Shown here one piece after another: positions 1-5,456 of a stretch of DNA of 5,456 bases. The notes under the pieces are model-generated. The model was not told the origin of the DNA. It was given only the letters and a program-made list of their open reading frames with translations, and searched no databases. The position numbers and the translations under genes were made by a program. Within the stretch, counting starts at the first letter, position 1; each line of letters opens with the position of its first letter. The stretch is from an uncultured Mollicutes bacterium (GTDB lineage: Bacteria; Bacillota_I; Bacilli_A; Acholeplasmatales; Anaeroplasmataceae), in the NCBI GenBank assembly GCA_947174685.1, contig CAMWJY010000069.1:1-5456 (forward strand), given 5' to 3'.

Positions 1-643
1 ATATATATTAGTCGTTGTTTTATATATAGCTATGATATTAGCAGTTGTTTTCTTCGAAGGTGCAGTAAGAAAAATTCCTGTACAATATGCAAATCGTCAA
101 GCTTCTCAAGGCTCTGACATTCCAGTTAAGTTAAATAGTGCAAACGTAATTCCAGTTATCTTTGCATCTACAATCATGAGTATCCCTCTAACAGTTGTAG
201 GTATTATGGGTCTATCCACATCTACCTCAACAGCTGCTTTCTGGGTAAATCAGGTATTCTCTAACTCTAAACCTATTGGTTGTACATTGTACATTATATT
301 AATTGTTTTCTTCAGTTTCTTCTATTCTTTCATGACAGTAGATCCTGATAAGATTAGTGAAAATCTAGACAAGCAGGGAGCATTTATTCCAGGCTATCGT
401 CCAGGAGAAGATACTAAGATTCAATTATCTAGAATGCTATTTAGAATTACCTTAATTGGTGCTGCATATTTAGTATTCATTGCATTAGTACCTATTATCG
501 TAACTGCTGCATTTGGATTTTCATCTTCAGCAATTACAATCGGTGGTACATCATTAATCATTGTTGTCGGTGTTGCTATTGAGACATTCCGTCAAATTGA
601 AACAGCATCTGAAACAAAGGATTATAAAGGCTTCTTAGATTAA
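1..643 (+). CDS. secY: Protein translocase subunit SecY, C-terminal part (5' end outside window)
   Basis: SecY is the pore-forming membrane subunit of the SecYEG translocon. The frame is open from base 2 with no stop, giving 213 visible residues; an ATG at 32 lies inside a membrane helix and is not the start. Visible residues 1-18 are the end of a helix (TM6 by family topology). They are followed by the conserved cytosolic loop RKIPVQYA (23-30), then hydrophobic segments at about 48-71 (TM7), 91-112 (TM8), 145-170 (TM9) and 175-195 (TM10). The GYRPG motif (131-135), in the loop known to contact SecA and the ribosome, is intact. The tail ends in the usual short form, DYKGFLD. Roughly half of a typical 430-residue SecY is present. 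It is the last gene of the spc-type part of the operon, and the adk ribosome binding site starts three bases after its TAA. Confidence 0.97.
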   Translation, partial: YILVVVLYIAMILAVVFFEGAVRKIPVQYANRQASQGSDIPVKLNSANVIPVIFASTIMSIPLTVVGIMGLSTSTSTAAFWVNQVFSNSKPIGCTLYIILIVFFSFFYSFMTVDPDKISENLDKQGAFIPGYRPGEDTKIQLSRMLFRITLIGAAYLVFIALVPIIVTAAFGFSSSAITIGGTSLIIVVGVAIETFRQIETASETKDYKGFLD

Positions 644-645
644 TT

Positions 646-652
646 AAGGAGG
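646..652 (+). promoter_or_regulatory. Shine-Dalgarno of adk that decides its start
   Basis: AAGGAGG lies 10 bases before the ATG at 663 and only 1 base before an in-frame TTG at 654. A ribosome bound here cannot use the TTG, so the ATG is the start. The spacing is one base longer than the 9 bases before infA, rpmJ, rpsM, rpsK and rplQ. Confidence 0.85.
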
Positions 653-662
653 ATTGACTCAT

Positions 663-1307
663 ATGAAACTATTAATTATGGGTAGACCTGGTGCTGGTAA
701 AGGCACACAAGCAGCTAATATTAAAGAATATTATCATATTCCTCATATTTCTACTGGAGATATGTTTAGAGCTGCAATTAAGAATCAAACGAAGTTAGGC
801 TTAACAGCCAAAGAATATATGGACAAGGGCGCATTAGTTCCTGATAAAGTAACTATTGGTATTGTTCAGGAAAGATTATTAGAAGATGATTGTAAGAATG
901 GATTCCTATTAGATGGTTTCCCTCGTACAATTGCTCAAGCAGAAAGCTTAGAGAGCTTTTTGAAACAAAATGGTATTGTCTTAGATGCTGTTTTAGATGT
1001 TGATGTTCCAGCAGAAATTTTAGTAAGAAGAATGGTTGGTCGTCGTGTTTGCAAGGGTTGTGGTGCTACATTCCATGTAGAGTTCAATGCACCTAAGCAA
1101 GAAGGCATTTGCGATGTATGTGGAACTAAGTTGATTCAAAGAAATGATGATACTTTAGAAACTGCAGAAAATCGTTTAAATGTTTATGATAAGCAAACTG
1201 CTCCATTACTACAATTTTACAAGGAAAGAAATTTATTAAAAACAGTAGATGGCAATCAAGCATTAGATAAAGTTTTTGAGGATATAAAAGCTGTATTAGG
1301 TGCTTAA
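663..1307 (+). CDS. adk: Adenylate kinase, zinc-binding long form
   Basis: Cytosolic enzyme that interconverts ATP + AMP and 2 ADP. The protein is 214 residues, the usual length of the bacterial long form. The P-loop GRPGAGKGT (7-15) contains Lys13; position 8 is Arg where Pro, Leu or Ala is common in relatives I recall. The AMP-binding region shows STGDMFR (30-36), and DGFPRT (84-89) carries Arg88. The LID (about 126-163) holds Cys130, Cys133, Cys150 and Cys153 in a CxxC...CxxC arrangement, the structural zinc site typical of Gram-positive Adks. Arg123, Arg160 and Arg171 sit where catalytic arginines are expected. The start is ATG 663; a TTG nine bases upstream would add three residues but lies too close to the AAGGAGG. 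It stands between secY and map as in many Firmicutes, with a 3-base gap to map. Confidence 0.98.
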   Translation: MKLLIMGRPGAGKGTQAANIKEYYHIPHISTGDMFRAAIKNQTKLGLTAKEYMDKGALVPDKVTIGIVQERLLEDDCKNGFLLDGFPRTIAQAESLESFLKQNGIVLDAVLDVDVPAEILVRRMVGRRVCKGCGATFHVEFNAPKQEGICDVCGTKLIQRNDDTLETAENRLNVYDKQTAPLLQFYKERNLLKTVDGNQALDKVFEDIKAVLGA

Positions 1308-1310
1308 CAT

Positions 1311-2060
1311 ATGATTGAAATCAAAAGCGAACGTGAAATAGCGTTATTAAAAGAGGCGGGACGCATTGTTGCGTTATGTCATGAAGAAATGGCAAAGCAG
1401 GTCAGACCAGGAGTTTCTACACAGGAGCTCAGTGATATCTGTGAAAAAATCATTTTGGAACATAATGCAACACCATCCTTTAAAGGATATGGCGGCTTCC
1501 CCTCTGCTGTTTGTGCATCTGTGAACGAAGTAGTCGTTCATGGTATTCCAAGTAAGAAGCAAATTCTTAAGGAAGGCGATATTGTAGCCTTAGACATAGG
1601 AGCCTGTTATAAGGGCTACCACGGAGATTCTGCGTGGAGCTATGCAGTAGGTAATATCAGTCCTAAGGATAAGCTTTTAATGCAAGTGACTCACGATTCC
1701 TTGTTCAAGGGATTAGAACAGGTACGTGAGGGAGCACACTTAGGTGATGTTAGTGCAGCAATTGGTAACTATGCATCTTCCTTCGGCTTTGGCGTAGTTG
1801 AAGAATTTACAGGACATGGTGTAGGTAGAAACCTACATGAGGATCCAGCAATATTCAACTTTGGTGAACCAGGCACTGGACCTATATTAAAGGAAGGTAT
1901 GGTTTTAGCTATTGAGCCTATGATTAATGCAGGTACTAAAAGAGTGAGAATCTTGAGTGATGGTTGGACAACTGTTACTAAAGATAAATCTAAAAGTGCA
2001 CATTTTGAACACACCATTGTAGTGCGTAAAAACGGTTATGAAATTTTAACTACACTATAA
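1311..2060 (+). CDS. map: Methionine aminopeptidase, type I
   Basis: Removes the initiator methionine from new proteins when the second residue is small; a cytosolic, ribosome-associated metalloprotease. At 249 residues it matches the compact type Ia enzyme with no N-terminal extension and the pita-bread fold. All five expected metal ligands are visible: Asp95 (ALDIG), Asp106 (HGDSAW), His169 (TGHGVGR), Glu202 (AIEPMINAG) and Glu233 (HFEHTIVV). The substrate-side His77 (VNEVVVHGIP) and His176 (NLHEDP) are present too. The gene starts 3 bases after the adk stop. Only a weak AGGTG at 1298-1302 precedes it, 8 bases from the ATG, so translation is probably coupled to adk. Its codon use seems less biased than that of the ribosomal genes, with more GCG and GGC early on, as expected for a less highly expressed gene. 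Confidence 0.98.
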   Translation: MIEIKSEREIALLKEAGRIVALCHEEMAKQVRPGVSTQELSDICEKIILEHNATPSFKGYGGFPSAVCASVNEVVVHGIPSKKQILKEGDIVALDIGACYKGYHGDSAWSYAVGNISPKDKLLMQVTHDSLFKGLEQVREGAHLGDVSAAIGNYASSFGFGVVEEFTGHGVGRNLHEDPAIFNFGEPGTGPILKEGMVLAIEPMINAGTKRVRILSDGWTTVTKDKSKSAHFEHTIVVRKNGYEILTTL

Positions 2061-2074
2061 AGGAGAATTATAGA

Positions 2075-2296
2075 ATGGCAAAAAAAGACGACGTTATTGA
2101 AATGGAAGGTAAGGTACTTGAGGTACTACCTAATACACAATTTATTGTTAAACTTGAAAATGATCATCAAGTCTTAGCACACGTTTCTGGTAAAATCCGC
2201 ATGAATAACATACGCATTTTACCAGGGGACAAAGTTACGATTGAATTATCAACGTATGACTTAACACGTGGCAGAATAACTTACAGACATAAATAA
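2075..2296 (+). CDS. infA: Translation initiation factor IF-1
   Basis: Small OB-fold (S1-like) factor that binds the 30S A site and assists IF-2 and IF-3 in initiation. The 73-residue length is standard. The conserved features are IEMEGKVLEVLPNTQF near the N-terminus, the LAHVSGKIRMN segment around residues 33-44 with RNA-contacting basic residues, IRILPGDKV (46-54), and the terminal YDLTRGRITYRHK. An AAAGGAG (2059-2065) overlaps the map stop codon and lies 9 bases before the ATG. The gene sits directly before rpmJ, the usual Gram-positive order. Confidence 0.99.
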   Translation: MAKKDDVIEMEGKVLEVLPNTQFIVKLENDHQVLAHVSGKIRMNNIRILPGDKVTIELSTYDLTRGRITYRHK

Positions 2297-2314
2297 TATT
2301 GGAGGTATTTAAAG

Positions 2315-2428
2315 ATGAAAGTAAGACCATCAGTAAAACCAATTTGTGACAAGTGCAAGGTTATTAAACGCAAGGGCCGTGTTATGGTTATTTGCGAAAA
2401 CCCAAAGCATAAACAAAGACAAGGATAA
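2315..2428 (+). CDS. rpmJ: 50S ribosomal protein L36 (bL36), zinc-binding type
   Basis: A 37-residue basic protein of the large subunit, easily missed because of its size. It begins MKVRPSVKPICDKC and ends in NPKHKQRQG. Cys11, Cys14, Cys27 and His32 form the CxxC...C....H zinc ribbon of the canonical (C+) paralogue, as opposed to the zinc-free copy some bacteria induce under zinc limitation. GGAGG at 2301-2305 lies 9 bases before the ATG. The infA-rpmJ gap is 18 bases and the gap to rpsM is 19 bases, consistent with co-transcription. Confidence 0.98.
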   Translation: MKVRPSVKPICDKCKVIKRKGRVMVICENPKHKQRQG

Positions 2429-2447
2429 AAGTAGGAGGAACTAAAAT

Positions 2448-2813
2448 ATGGCACGTATTGCAGGAGTAGATATTCCAAGCGAAAAGCGTATAGTTATATC
2501 ATTACAATACATTTATGGTATTGGTGAACCTACATCTAAAAAGATTTTAGCAGATGCAGGTATATCTGAGGATATCCGTACAAAGGATTTAACAGAAGAG
2601 CAGTTACAAGCTATTCGTACTCAGGTTGCAAAGATTAAAGTAGAGGGTGACTTACGTAGAGAAGTTGCACTTAATATTAAGCGTTTAATGGAAATTGGAT
2701 GCTATAGAGGTATTCGTCATAGAAAGAATTTACCTGTTCGTGGACAAAATACAAGAAATAATGCACGTACTCGTAAAGGCCCTAGACATACTATCGCTAA
2801 TAAGAAGAAATAA
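2448..2813 (+). CDS. rpsM: 30S ribosomal protein S13 (uS13)
   Basis: Head protein of the small subunit that contacts 16S rRNA, the P-site tRNA and the bridge to the 50S subunit. The 121-residue length is normal. It opens with MARIAGVDIP and has the helix-two-turn-helix segment around YIYGIGEPTSKKIL (22-35). The conserved GDLRREVALNIKRLMEIGCY lies at about 68-87, and the basic RNA-binding tail runs from GIRHRKNLPVRGQNT through a lysine-rich end. AGGAGG at 2433-2438 is 9 bases upstream of the ATG. It is followed after 17 bases by rpsK, its usual partner. Confidence 0.99.
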   Translation: MARIAGVDIPSEKRIVISLQYIYGIGEPTSKKILADAGISEDIRTKDLTEEQLQAIRTQVAKIKVEGDLRREVALNIKRLMEIGCYRGIRHRKNLPVRGQNTRNNARTRKGPRHTIANKKK

Positions 2814-2830
2814 TAAGGAGGAAATAAATT

Positions 2831-3214
2831 ATGGCACGTAAAGTTACTAAACGTCGTGTGAAGAGAAATTGCCCTACTGGCGTTGCTCATATTCATTCGA
2901 CTTTCAATAATACTATCGTTACAATCACTGATCCAGATGGAAACGTAATTTCTTGGAGCAGTGCAGGTGCATTAGGCTTTAAGGGTAGTCGTAAATCAAC
3001 TCCTTTTGCCGCACAAATGTGTAGTGAAGCAGCAGCAAAGGCTGCAGTAGATGCAGGTGTATCTAAGGTTGAGGTTTCAGTAAAGGGTCCAGGTCAAGGA
3101 CGTGAGGCAGCAATTCGTTCACTTACTGTTGCAGGTCTAGAGATTACAGCAATTACAGATGTAACTCCAGTTCCTCATAATGGTTGCCGCCCACCAAAAC
3201 GTCCAAGAGGATAA
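2831..3214 (+). CDS. rpsK: 30S ribosomal protein S11 (uS11)
   Basis: Small-subunit platform protein near the mRNA exit and the 3' end of 16S rRNA. It has 127 residues, the family's usual size. Visible hallmarks are GVAHIHSTFNNTIVTITDPDGN in the N-terminal half, SSAGALGFKGSRKSTPFAAQ in the middle, KGPGQGREAAIRSL (about 94-107), and the near-invariant DVTPVPHNGCRPPKRPRG end. AAGGAGG (2815-2821) lies 9 bases before the ATG. No rpsD follows, unlike many Clostridia; S4 must be encoded elsewhere. The next gene, rpoA, comes after a 53-base gap, the longest inside the operon. Confidence 0.99.
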   Translation: MARKVTKRRVKRNCPTGVAHIHSTFNNTIVTITDPDGNVISWSSAGALGFKGSRKSTPFAAQMCSEAAAKAAVDAGVSKVEVSVKGPGQGREAAIRSLTVAGLEITAITDVTPVPHNGCRPPKRPRG

Positions 3215-3218
3215 GATT

Positions 3219-3247
3219 TTTAGAAGTATTTTTAAATGTTTTATAAA
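3219..3247 (+). promoter_or_regulatory. Possible weak promoter before rpoA (speculative)
   Basis: In the gap between rpsK and rpoA, TTTAGA (3219-3224) and TATAAA (3242-3247) are 17 bases apart and match sigma-A -35 and -10 boxes at 4/6 and 5/6. Transcription would begin about 3254, leaving a leader of only about 14 bases that includes the AGGAGG. In such AT-rich DNA this match could easily be chance. The same bases can also form a stem made only of A-T pairs (3227-3234 with 3244-3251). Confidence 0.2.
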
Positions 3248-3254
3248 AATATAT

Positions 3255-3260
3255 AGGAGG
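3255..3260 (+). promoter_or_regulatory. Shine-Dalgarno of rpoA with shorter spacing
   Basis: AGGAGG lies 7 bases before the rpoA ATG at 3268, against 9 bases at most other genes of this operon. It supports the chosen start, and no other in-frame start with an SD is nearby. Confidence 0.85.
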
Positions 3261-3267
3261 CCCATTA

Positions 3268-4227
3268 ATGAAAGATTTAAAATTCGAAAAACCTAGAACA
3301 AGCATTGAAGAAATTGCTGATCAAGGGAATTATGGTAAGTTCGTTATCTCTCCTCTAGAAAGAGGATTTGGTATTACATTAGGTAATGCCTTAAGAAGAA
3401 CATTATTATCTTCTTTACCAGGTGCAGCTTTCGTAAACGTTAAGATTGAAGGCGCAGAGCATGAATTTCAAAATGTTGATGGTGTTGTAGAAGATGTTAT
3501 CACTATTATCTTAAATTTAAAACGTGTAGTTTTATCTGTAGATAGTGATGATCCTAACTTTGAGACTGTTGTAGAAATTCATAGAGGAGAAGGCGAAGTT
3601 ACTGCAGGTGATATCATTCACGGAAACGATGTAGTCGTTGTAAATCCAGAACAACATATTGCTACTGTTTCTGCTGGTGGAGACCTACATATGTTCTTAA
3701 CGATTCGTAAAGGAGTTGGTTATGTAAGCTCTGCTACGAATAAAGAATATAACCAATCTGTTGGAGTAATCTCTATTGATTCCATTTATACACCAATTGT
3801 CAATGTTGCATTCAACGTTGAAAAGACTCGTGTAGAAAATGTAAATGTAGCTTCATTTGATAAGCTAGAAATAGAGGTTCAAACTAACGGCTCTATTACC
3901 GCTAAGGAAGCATTAGCTATTGCTTCTAAAATGATGATGGAACATCTACAGGTAATAGTAGAATTGAGTGAAAAGGCATCTGTTACTGATTATATGATTG
4001 AAACAGAGGATGACACTCAAAATCGTAAGCTAGAAATGACTATAGATGAATTAGATCTATCTGTTCGTTCTTACAACTGCTTAAAGCGTGCAAGCTTAAA
4101 TACAGTTGCAGAATTAGCTGCTAAGAGCGAAGAGGATATGATGAAGGTTCGTAACCTAGGAAGAAAGTCATTGAAAGAAATTAAAGAAAAGTTAGAAGCC
4201 TTAGGATTAGGCTTTAAGAAAGATTAA
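3268..4227 (+). CDS. rpoA: DNA-directed RNA polymerase subunit alpha
   Basis: Alpha dimerises to scaffold assembly of beta and beta', and contacts promoters and activators through its C-terminal domain. It has 319 residues, close to the Firmicute norm. The N-terminal domain spans about 1-232 and includes the SPLERGFGITLGNALRRTLLSSLPG block (28-52) used in dimerisation and beta binding, plus EGAEHEFQNVDGVVEDV. An acidic linker (about 233-258, with ETEDD) leads to the C-terminal domain (about 259-315). There VRSYNCLK places Arg267 and Asn270 where E. coli Arg265 and Asn268 bind UP-element DNA, and NLGRKSLKEIKEKL (296-309) forms the second helix-hairpin-helix-like element. UP elements and alpha-contacting activators should therefore work here. 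It is separated by 20 bases from rplQ. Confidence 0.99.
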   Translation: MKDLKFEKPRTSIEEIADQGNYGKFVISPLERGFGITLGNALRRTLLSSLPGAAFVNVKIEGAEHEFQNVDGVVEDVITIILNLKRVVLSVDSDDPNFETVVEIHRGEGEVTAGDIIHGNDVVVVNPEQHIATVSAGGDLHMFLTIRKGVGYVSSATNKEYNQSVGVISIDSIYTPIVNVAFNVEKTRVENVNVASFDKLEIEVQTNGSITAKEALAIASKMMMEHLQVIVELSEKASVTDYMIETEDDTQNRKLEMTIDELDLSVRSYNCLKRASLNTVAELAAKSEEDMMKVRNLGRKSLKEIKEKLEALGLGFKKD

Positions 4228-4247
4228 TCATAAGGAGGATATCAAAT

Positions 4248-4607
4248 ATGGCATACAGTAGATTACGTCGTAGTTCAGACCAAAGAAAAGCTTTACTTCG
4301 TGACTTAGTTACTGATTTAATTTTGAATGGTCGCATTGAAACTACCGAAGCCAAGGCTAAGGAATTAAAAAGATTAGCTGATAAAATGGTAACTTTAGGA
4401 AAGACCAATACACTTCACTCCCGTCGTCAAGCTGCTACACTCGTACGTTTTGAGAAGGCTGAAGATGGACAATATGCTATTCAAAAGCTATTTAGTGAAA
4501 TTGCCCCAAAATTTGCTAGCCGTAATGGAGGTTACACTCGTGTAATTAAGACTGGTTTCCGTCGTGGAGACTCAGCTCCTATGGCTATAATTGAATGGGT
4601 TGAATAA
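4248..4607 (+). CDS. rplQ: 50S ribosomal protein L17 (bL17)
   Basis: Large-subunit protein near the exit tunnel side of the 50S; essential in many bacteria. The 119-residue length fits the family. Conserved stretches are SSDQRKALLRDLVTDLILNG near the N-terminus, RIETTEAKAKELKRLADKM (29-47), LHSRRQAATLV (56-66), and the C-terminal GGYTRVIKTGFRRGDSAPMA followed by IIEWVE. AAGGAGG (4232-4238) lies 9 bases before the ATG. It is the last gene of the operon: a strong terminator begins seven bases after its TAA, and the ecfA/ecfT and truA genes that often follow in Firmicutes are absent. Confidence 0.99.
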   Translation: MAYSRLRRSSDQRKALLRDLVTDLILNGRIETTEAKAKELKRLADKMVTLGKTNTLHSRRQAATLVRFEKAEDGQYAIQKLFSEIAPKFASRNGGYTRVIKTGFRRGDSAPMAIIEWVE

Positions 4608-4613
4608 AAGATT

Positions 4614-4639
4614 AAGGGTGCACAAAAGTGCACCTTTTT
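4614..4639 (+). terminator. Rho-independent terminator of the rpoA-rplQ operon
   Basis: A perfect 7-bp stem GGTGCAC/GTGCACC (4617-4623 with 4628-4634) closes an AAAA loop. It can be extended by A-T, A-T and G-U pairs (4614-4616 with 4635-4637), and TTTTT (4635-4639) follows. It lies 6 bases after the rplQ stop. The last two T's are part of the - strand phosphatase gene's stop codon (4638-4640). Read on the - strand the same hairpin is followed by CTTAATCTTTTATTC, a poorer U-tract, so it may also end that transcript but less efficiently. Confidence 0.93.
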
Positions 4640-5456
4640 ATATTGCCTTTATTACAATTAAAGATAAATCATCTTTGAGTTTTCCTTTTTCTTTCTTTTT
4701 TAAATAATCAACGATAGAATAGCAAGCCTCTTCAGCAGTTTGTTCTTGATTAATAAGATTTTCAAATTCTTTGTTTTCCATAAAATCGCTAATTCCATCA
4801 GATAATAAGAAAATGAAATCACCACTAAATAAATCTAGCTCGTATGCTGAATTGACATCATCTAATTTTAAAGGTAGGGCTTGATTCTCATATTTTAGTA
4901 GCTTTTGATTGTGATAAATATATGTAGTAGAAGATCCCATTTTATATAGATTCATTTTTCGACTTGCAGGGTCTATGCTTAAGAAATCTAGTGTTGCATA
5001 CCGATCATAATTACTTCTTAGCTCATAAATATCCTCTAAAAGCTTTAGAATAGTCTTTGTACGGAAATGATAACTAGATAAGGTGGATATCGTTTTAAGA
5101 GCATCTATAGACTCTGTATAGGCATTATAGCCACTTCCCATTCCATCGCTTAACGCAAACACATAAGAATTGTTATAATCCTTTTTAATATAGTAATTAT
5201 CTCCACTCATTAGGTTACCTTCCTTAGCTAAAACTGTATGAGCGTAGGTAATCTTTATTTGTGCTTTTTTGTAAAAATAAATTTGATCATTTGTACGCTT
5301 AATCTCAAGACGTTCTCCAAATGCTTTATAAGCACATCTTAGAAATAAAGATTCTATAATAGGCTTATGAGTATCTATTTTTATAGAAAAATATAATGAA
5401 GATGAAGCTAGATTAATATCAAGAGCGTTTATAGGATATCCAAAGCTGAATAATAA
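4638..5456 (-). CDS. spoIIE: SpoIIE-like PP2C-type serine phosphatase, C-terminal part (5' end outside window)
   Basis: The frame is open from the TAA (4640-4638) to the window edge, giving 272 visible residues. SpoIIE in Bacillus dephosphorylates SpoIIAA, which frees sigma-F in the forespore; that role is inferred here by family. PP2C metal-site motifs are visible in order: KEGNLMSGDNY (visible residues 78-88, Asp86), LSDGMGSG (102-109, Asp104), LLSDGIS (218-224, Asp220) and KDDLSLIVI (261-269, Asp262/263). The glycine-rich segment before SGD and DGMGxG are characteristic of SpoIIE rather than RsbU-type PP2Cs. The first ~65 visible residues have no clear motif and resemble the region before the SpoIIE catalytic core. 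Its membrane and FtsZ-binding parts, if present, lie beyond 5456. ATG 5210-5208 falls inside the conserved core (just before SGD) and no ATG, GTG or TTG codon occurs upstream in frame, so the true start is off the window. The gene converges on rplQ. A different PP2C phosphatase is the main alternative. Confidence 0.85.
   Translation of the reverse strand, partial: LLFSFGYPINALDINLASSSLYFSIKIDTHKPIIESLFLRCAYKAFGERLEIKRTNDQIYFYKKAQIKITYAHTVLAKEGNLMSGDNYYIKKDYNNSYVFALSDGMGSGYNAYTESIDALKTISTLSSYHFRTKTILKLLEDIYELRSNYDRYATLDFLSIDPASRKMNLYKMGSSTTYIYHNQKLLKYENQALPLKLDDVNSAYELDLFSGDFIFLLSDGISDFMENKEFENLINQEQTAEEACYSIVDYLKKKEKGKLKDDLSLIVIKAI

Noticed and set aside
7..13. Arg8 in the Adk P-loop as a sign of a defective enzyme
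   Set aside because: Lys13, the glycines, the arginines and all four zinc cysteines are intact. The position between the first two P-loop glycine/proline residues varies among Adks. (Positions here are residue numbers of Adk.)
286..295. Short repeat of TGTACATTGTACA in secY as a possible operator
   Set aside because: It lies inside the coding region of a conserved membrane helix (around Cys-Thr-Leu-Tyr), is short, and has no partner site nearby.
654..662. TTG at 654 as the start of adk
   Set aside because: It is only one base after AAGGAGG, too close for initiation, while ATG 663 is 10 bases away and gives the standard N-terminus MKLLIMG.
1374..1562. Open frame of 62 codons on the - strand opposite map
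   Set aside because: It lies wholly inside map, whose five metal ligands and full length are intact. Its translation has no recognisable motif.
1769..2017. Open frame of 82 codons on the - strand opposite the 3' half of map
   Set aside because: It is the reverse of the conserved catalytic region of Map (His169 to Glu233). The product looks like a shadow, with no intergenic space for its own promoter.
2281..2478. Open frame of 65 codons on the - strand across rpmJ
   Set aside because: It covers the end of infA, all of rpmJ and the start of rpsM, which are certain genes on the other strand. The Cys- and Tyr-rich translation reflects the antisense of basic ribosomal protein codons.
4214..4408. 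Open frame of 64 codons on the - strand across the start of rplQ
   Set aside because: It overlaps the end of rpoA and the conserved N-terminus of L17 and has no recognisable domain.

Overview
The window carries the distal half of a low-GC Gram-positive spc/alpha ribosomal-protein operon on the + strand. It is followed by a strong intrinsic terminator and then the 3' part of a convergent gene on the - strand that looks like spoIIE. The DNA is AT-rich, every stop codon seen is TAA, Trp is read from TGG and no frame needs TGA as a sense codon, so the standard bacterial code fits. Shine-Dalgarno sequences are close to consensus. Gene order secY-adk-map-infA-rpmJ-rpsM-rpsK-rpoA-rplQ, with no rpsD between rpsK and rpoA, matches Bacilli/Erysipelotrichia-type Firmicutes better than Clostridia. 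With the SpoIIE-like phosphatase, this suggests a sporulating or formerly sporulating Firmicute, perhaps an Erysipelotrichaceae member. The taxon is an inference; no 16S or other decisive marker is present.

Layout. 1-643: C-terminal half of SecY (5' end outside the window). 663-1307: adenylate kinase with a zinc-type LID. 1311-2060: type I methionine aminopeptidase. 2075-2296: IF-1. 2315-2428: the 37-residue zinc-type ribosomal protein L36. 2448-2813: S13. 2831-3214: S11. 3268-4227: RNA polymerase alpha. 4248-4607: L17. 4614-4639: intrinsic terminator. 4638-5456 (- strand): SpoIIE-type PP2C phosphatase domain, whose frame stays open to the window edge, so the ATG at 5210 is probably internal.

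The + strand genes are packed 3 to 53 bases apart and are probably co-transcribed. They couple protein export (SecY), nucleotide homeostasis (Adk), N-terminal Met removal (Map), translation initiation (IF-1), ribosome assembly (L36, S13, S11, L17) and transcription (alpha). The operon stops right after rplQ. The convergent phosphatase gene ends inside the T-tract of that terminator.

This is mostly a conserved housekeeping region and I see no convincing sign of a new system. The points worth a second look are the convergent junction with spoIIE, the underestimated extent of the phosphatase gene, an SD-like sequence before its internal ATG, and the AT-rich gap before rpoA.
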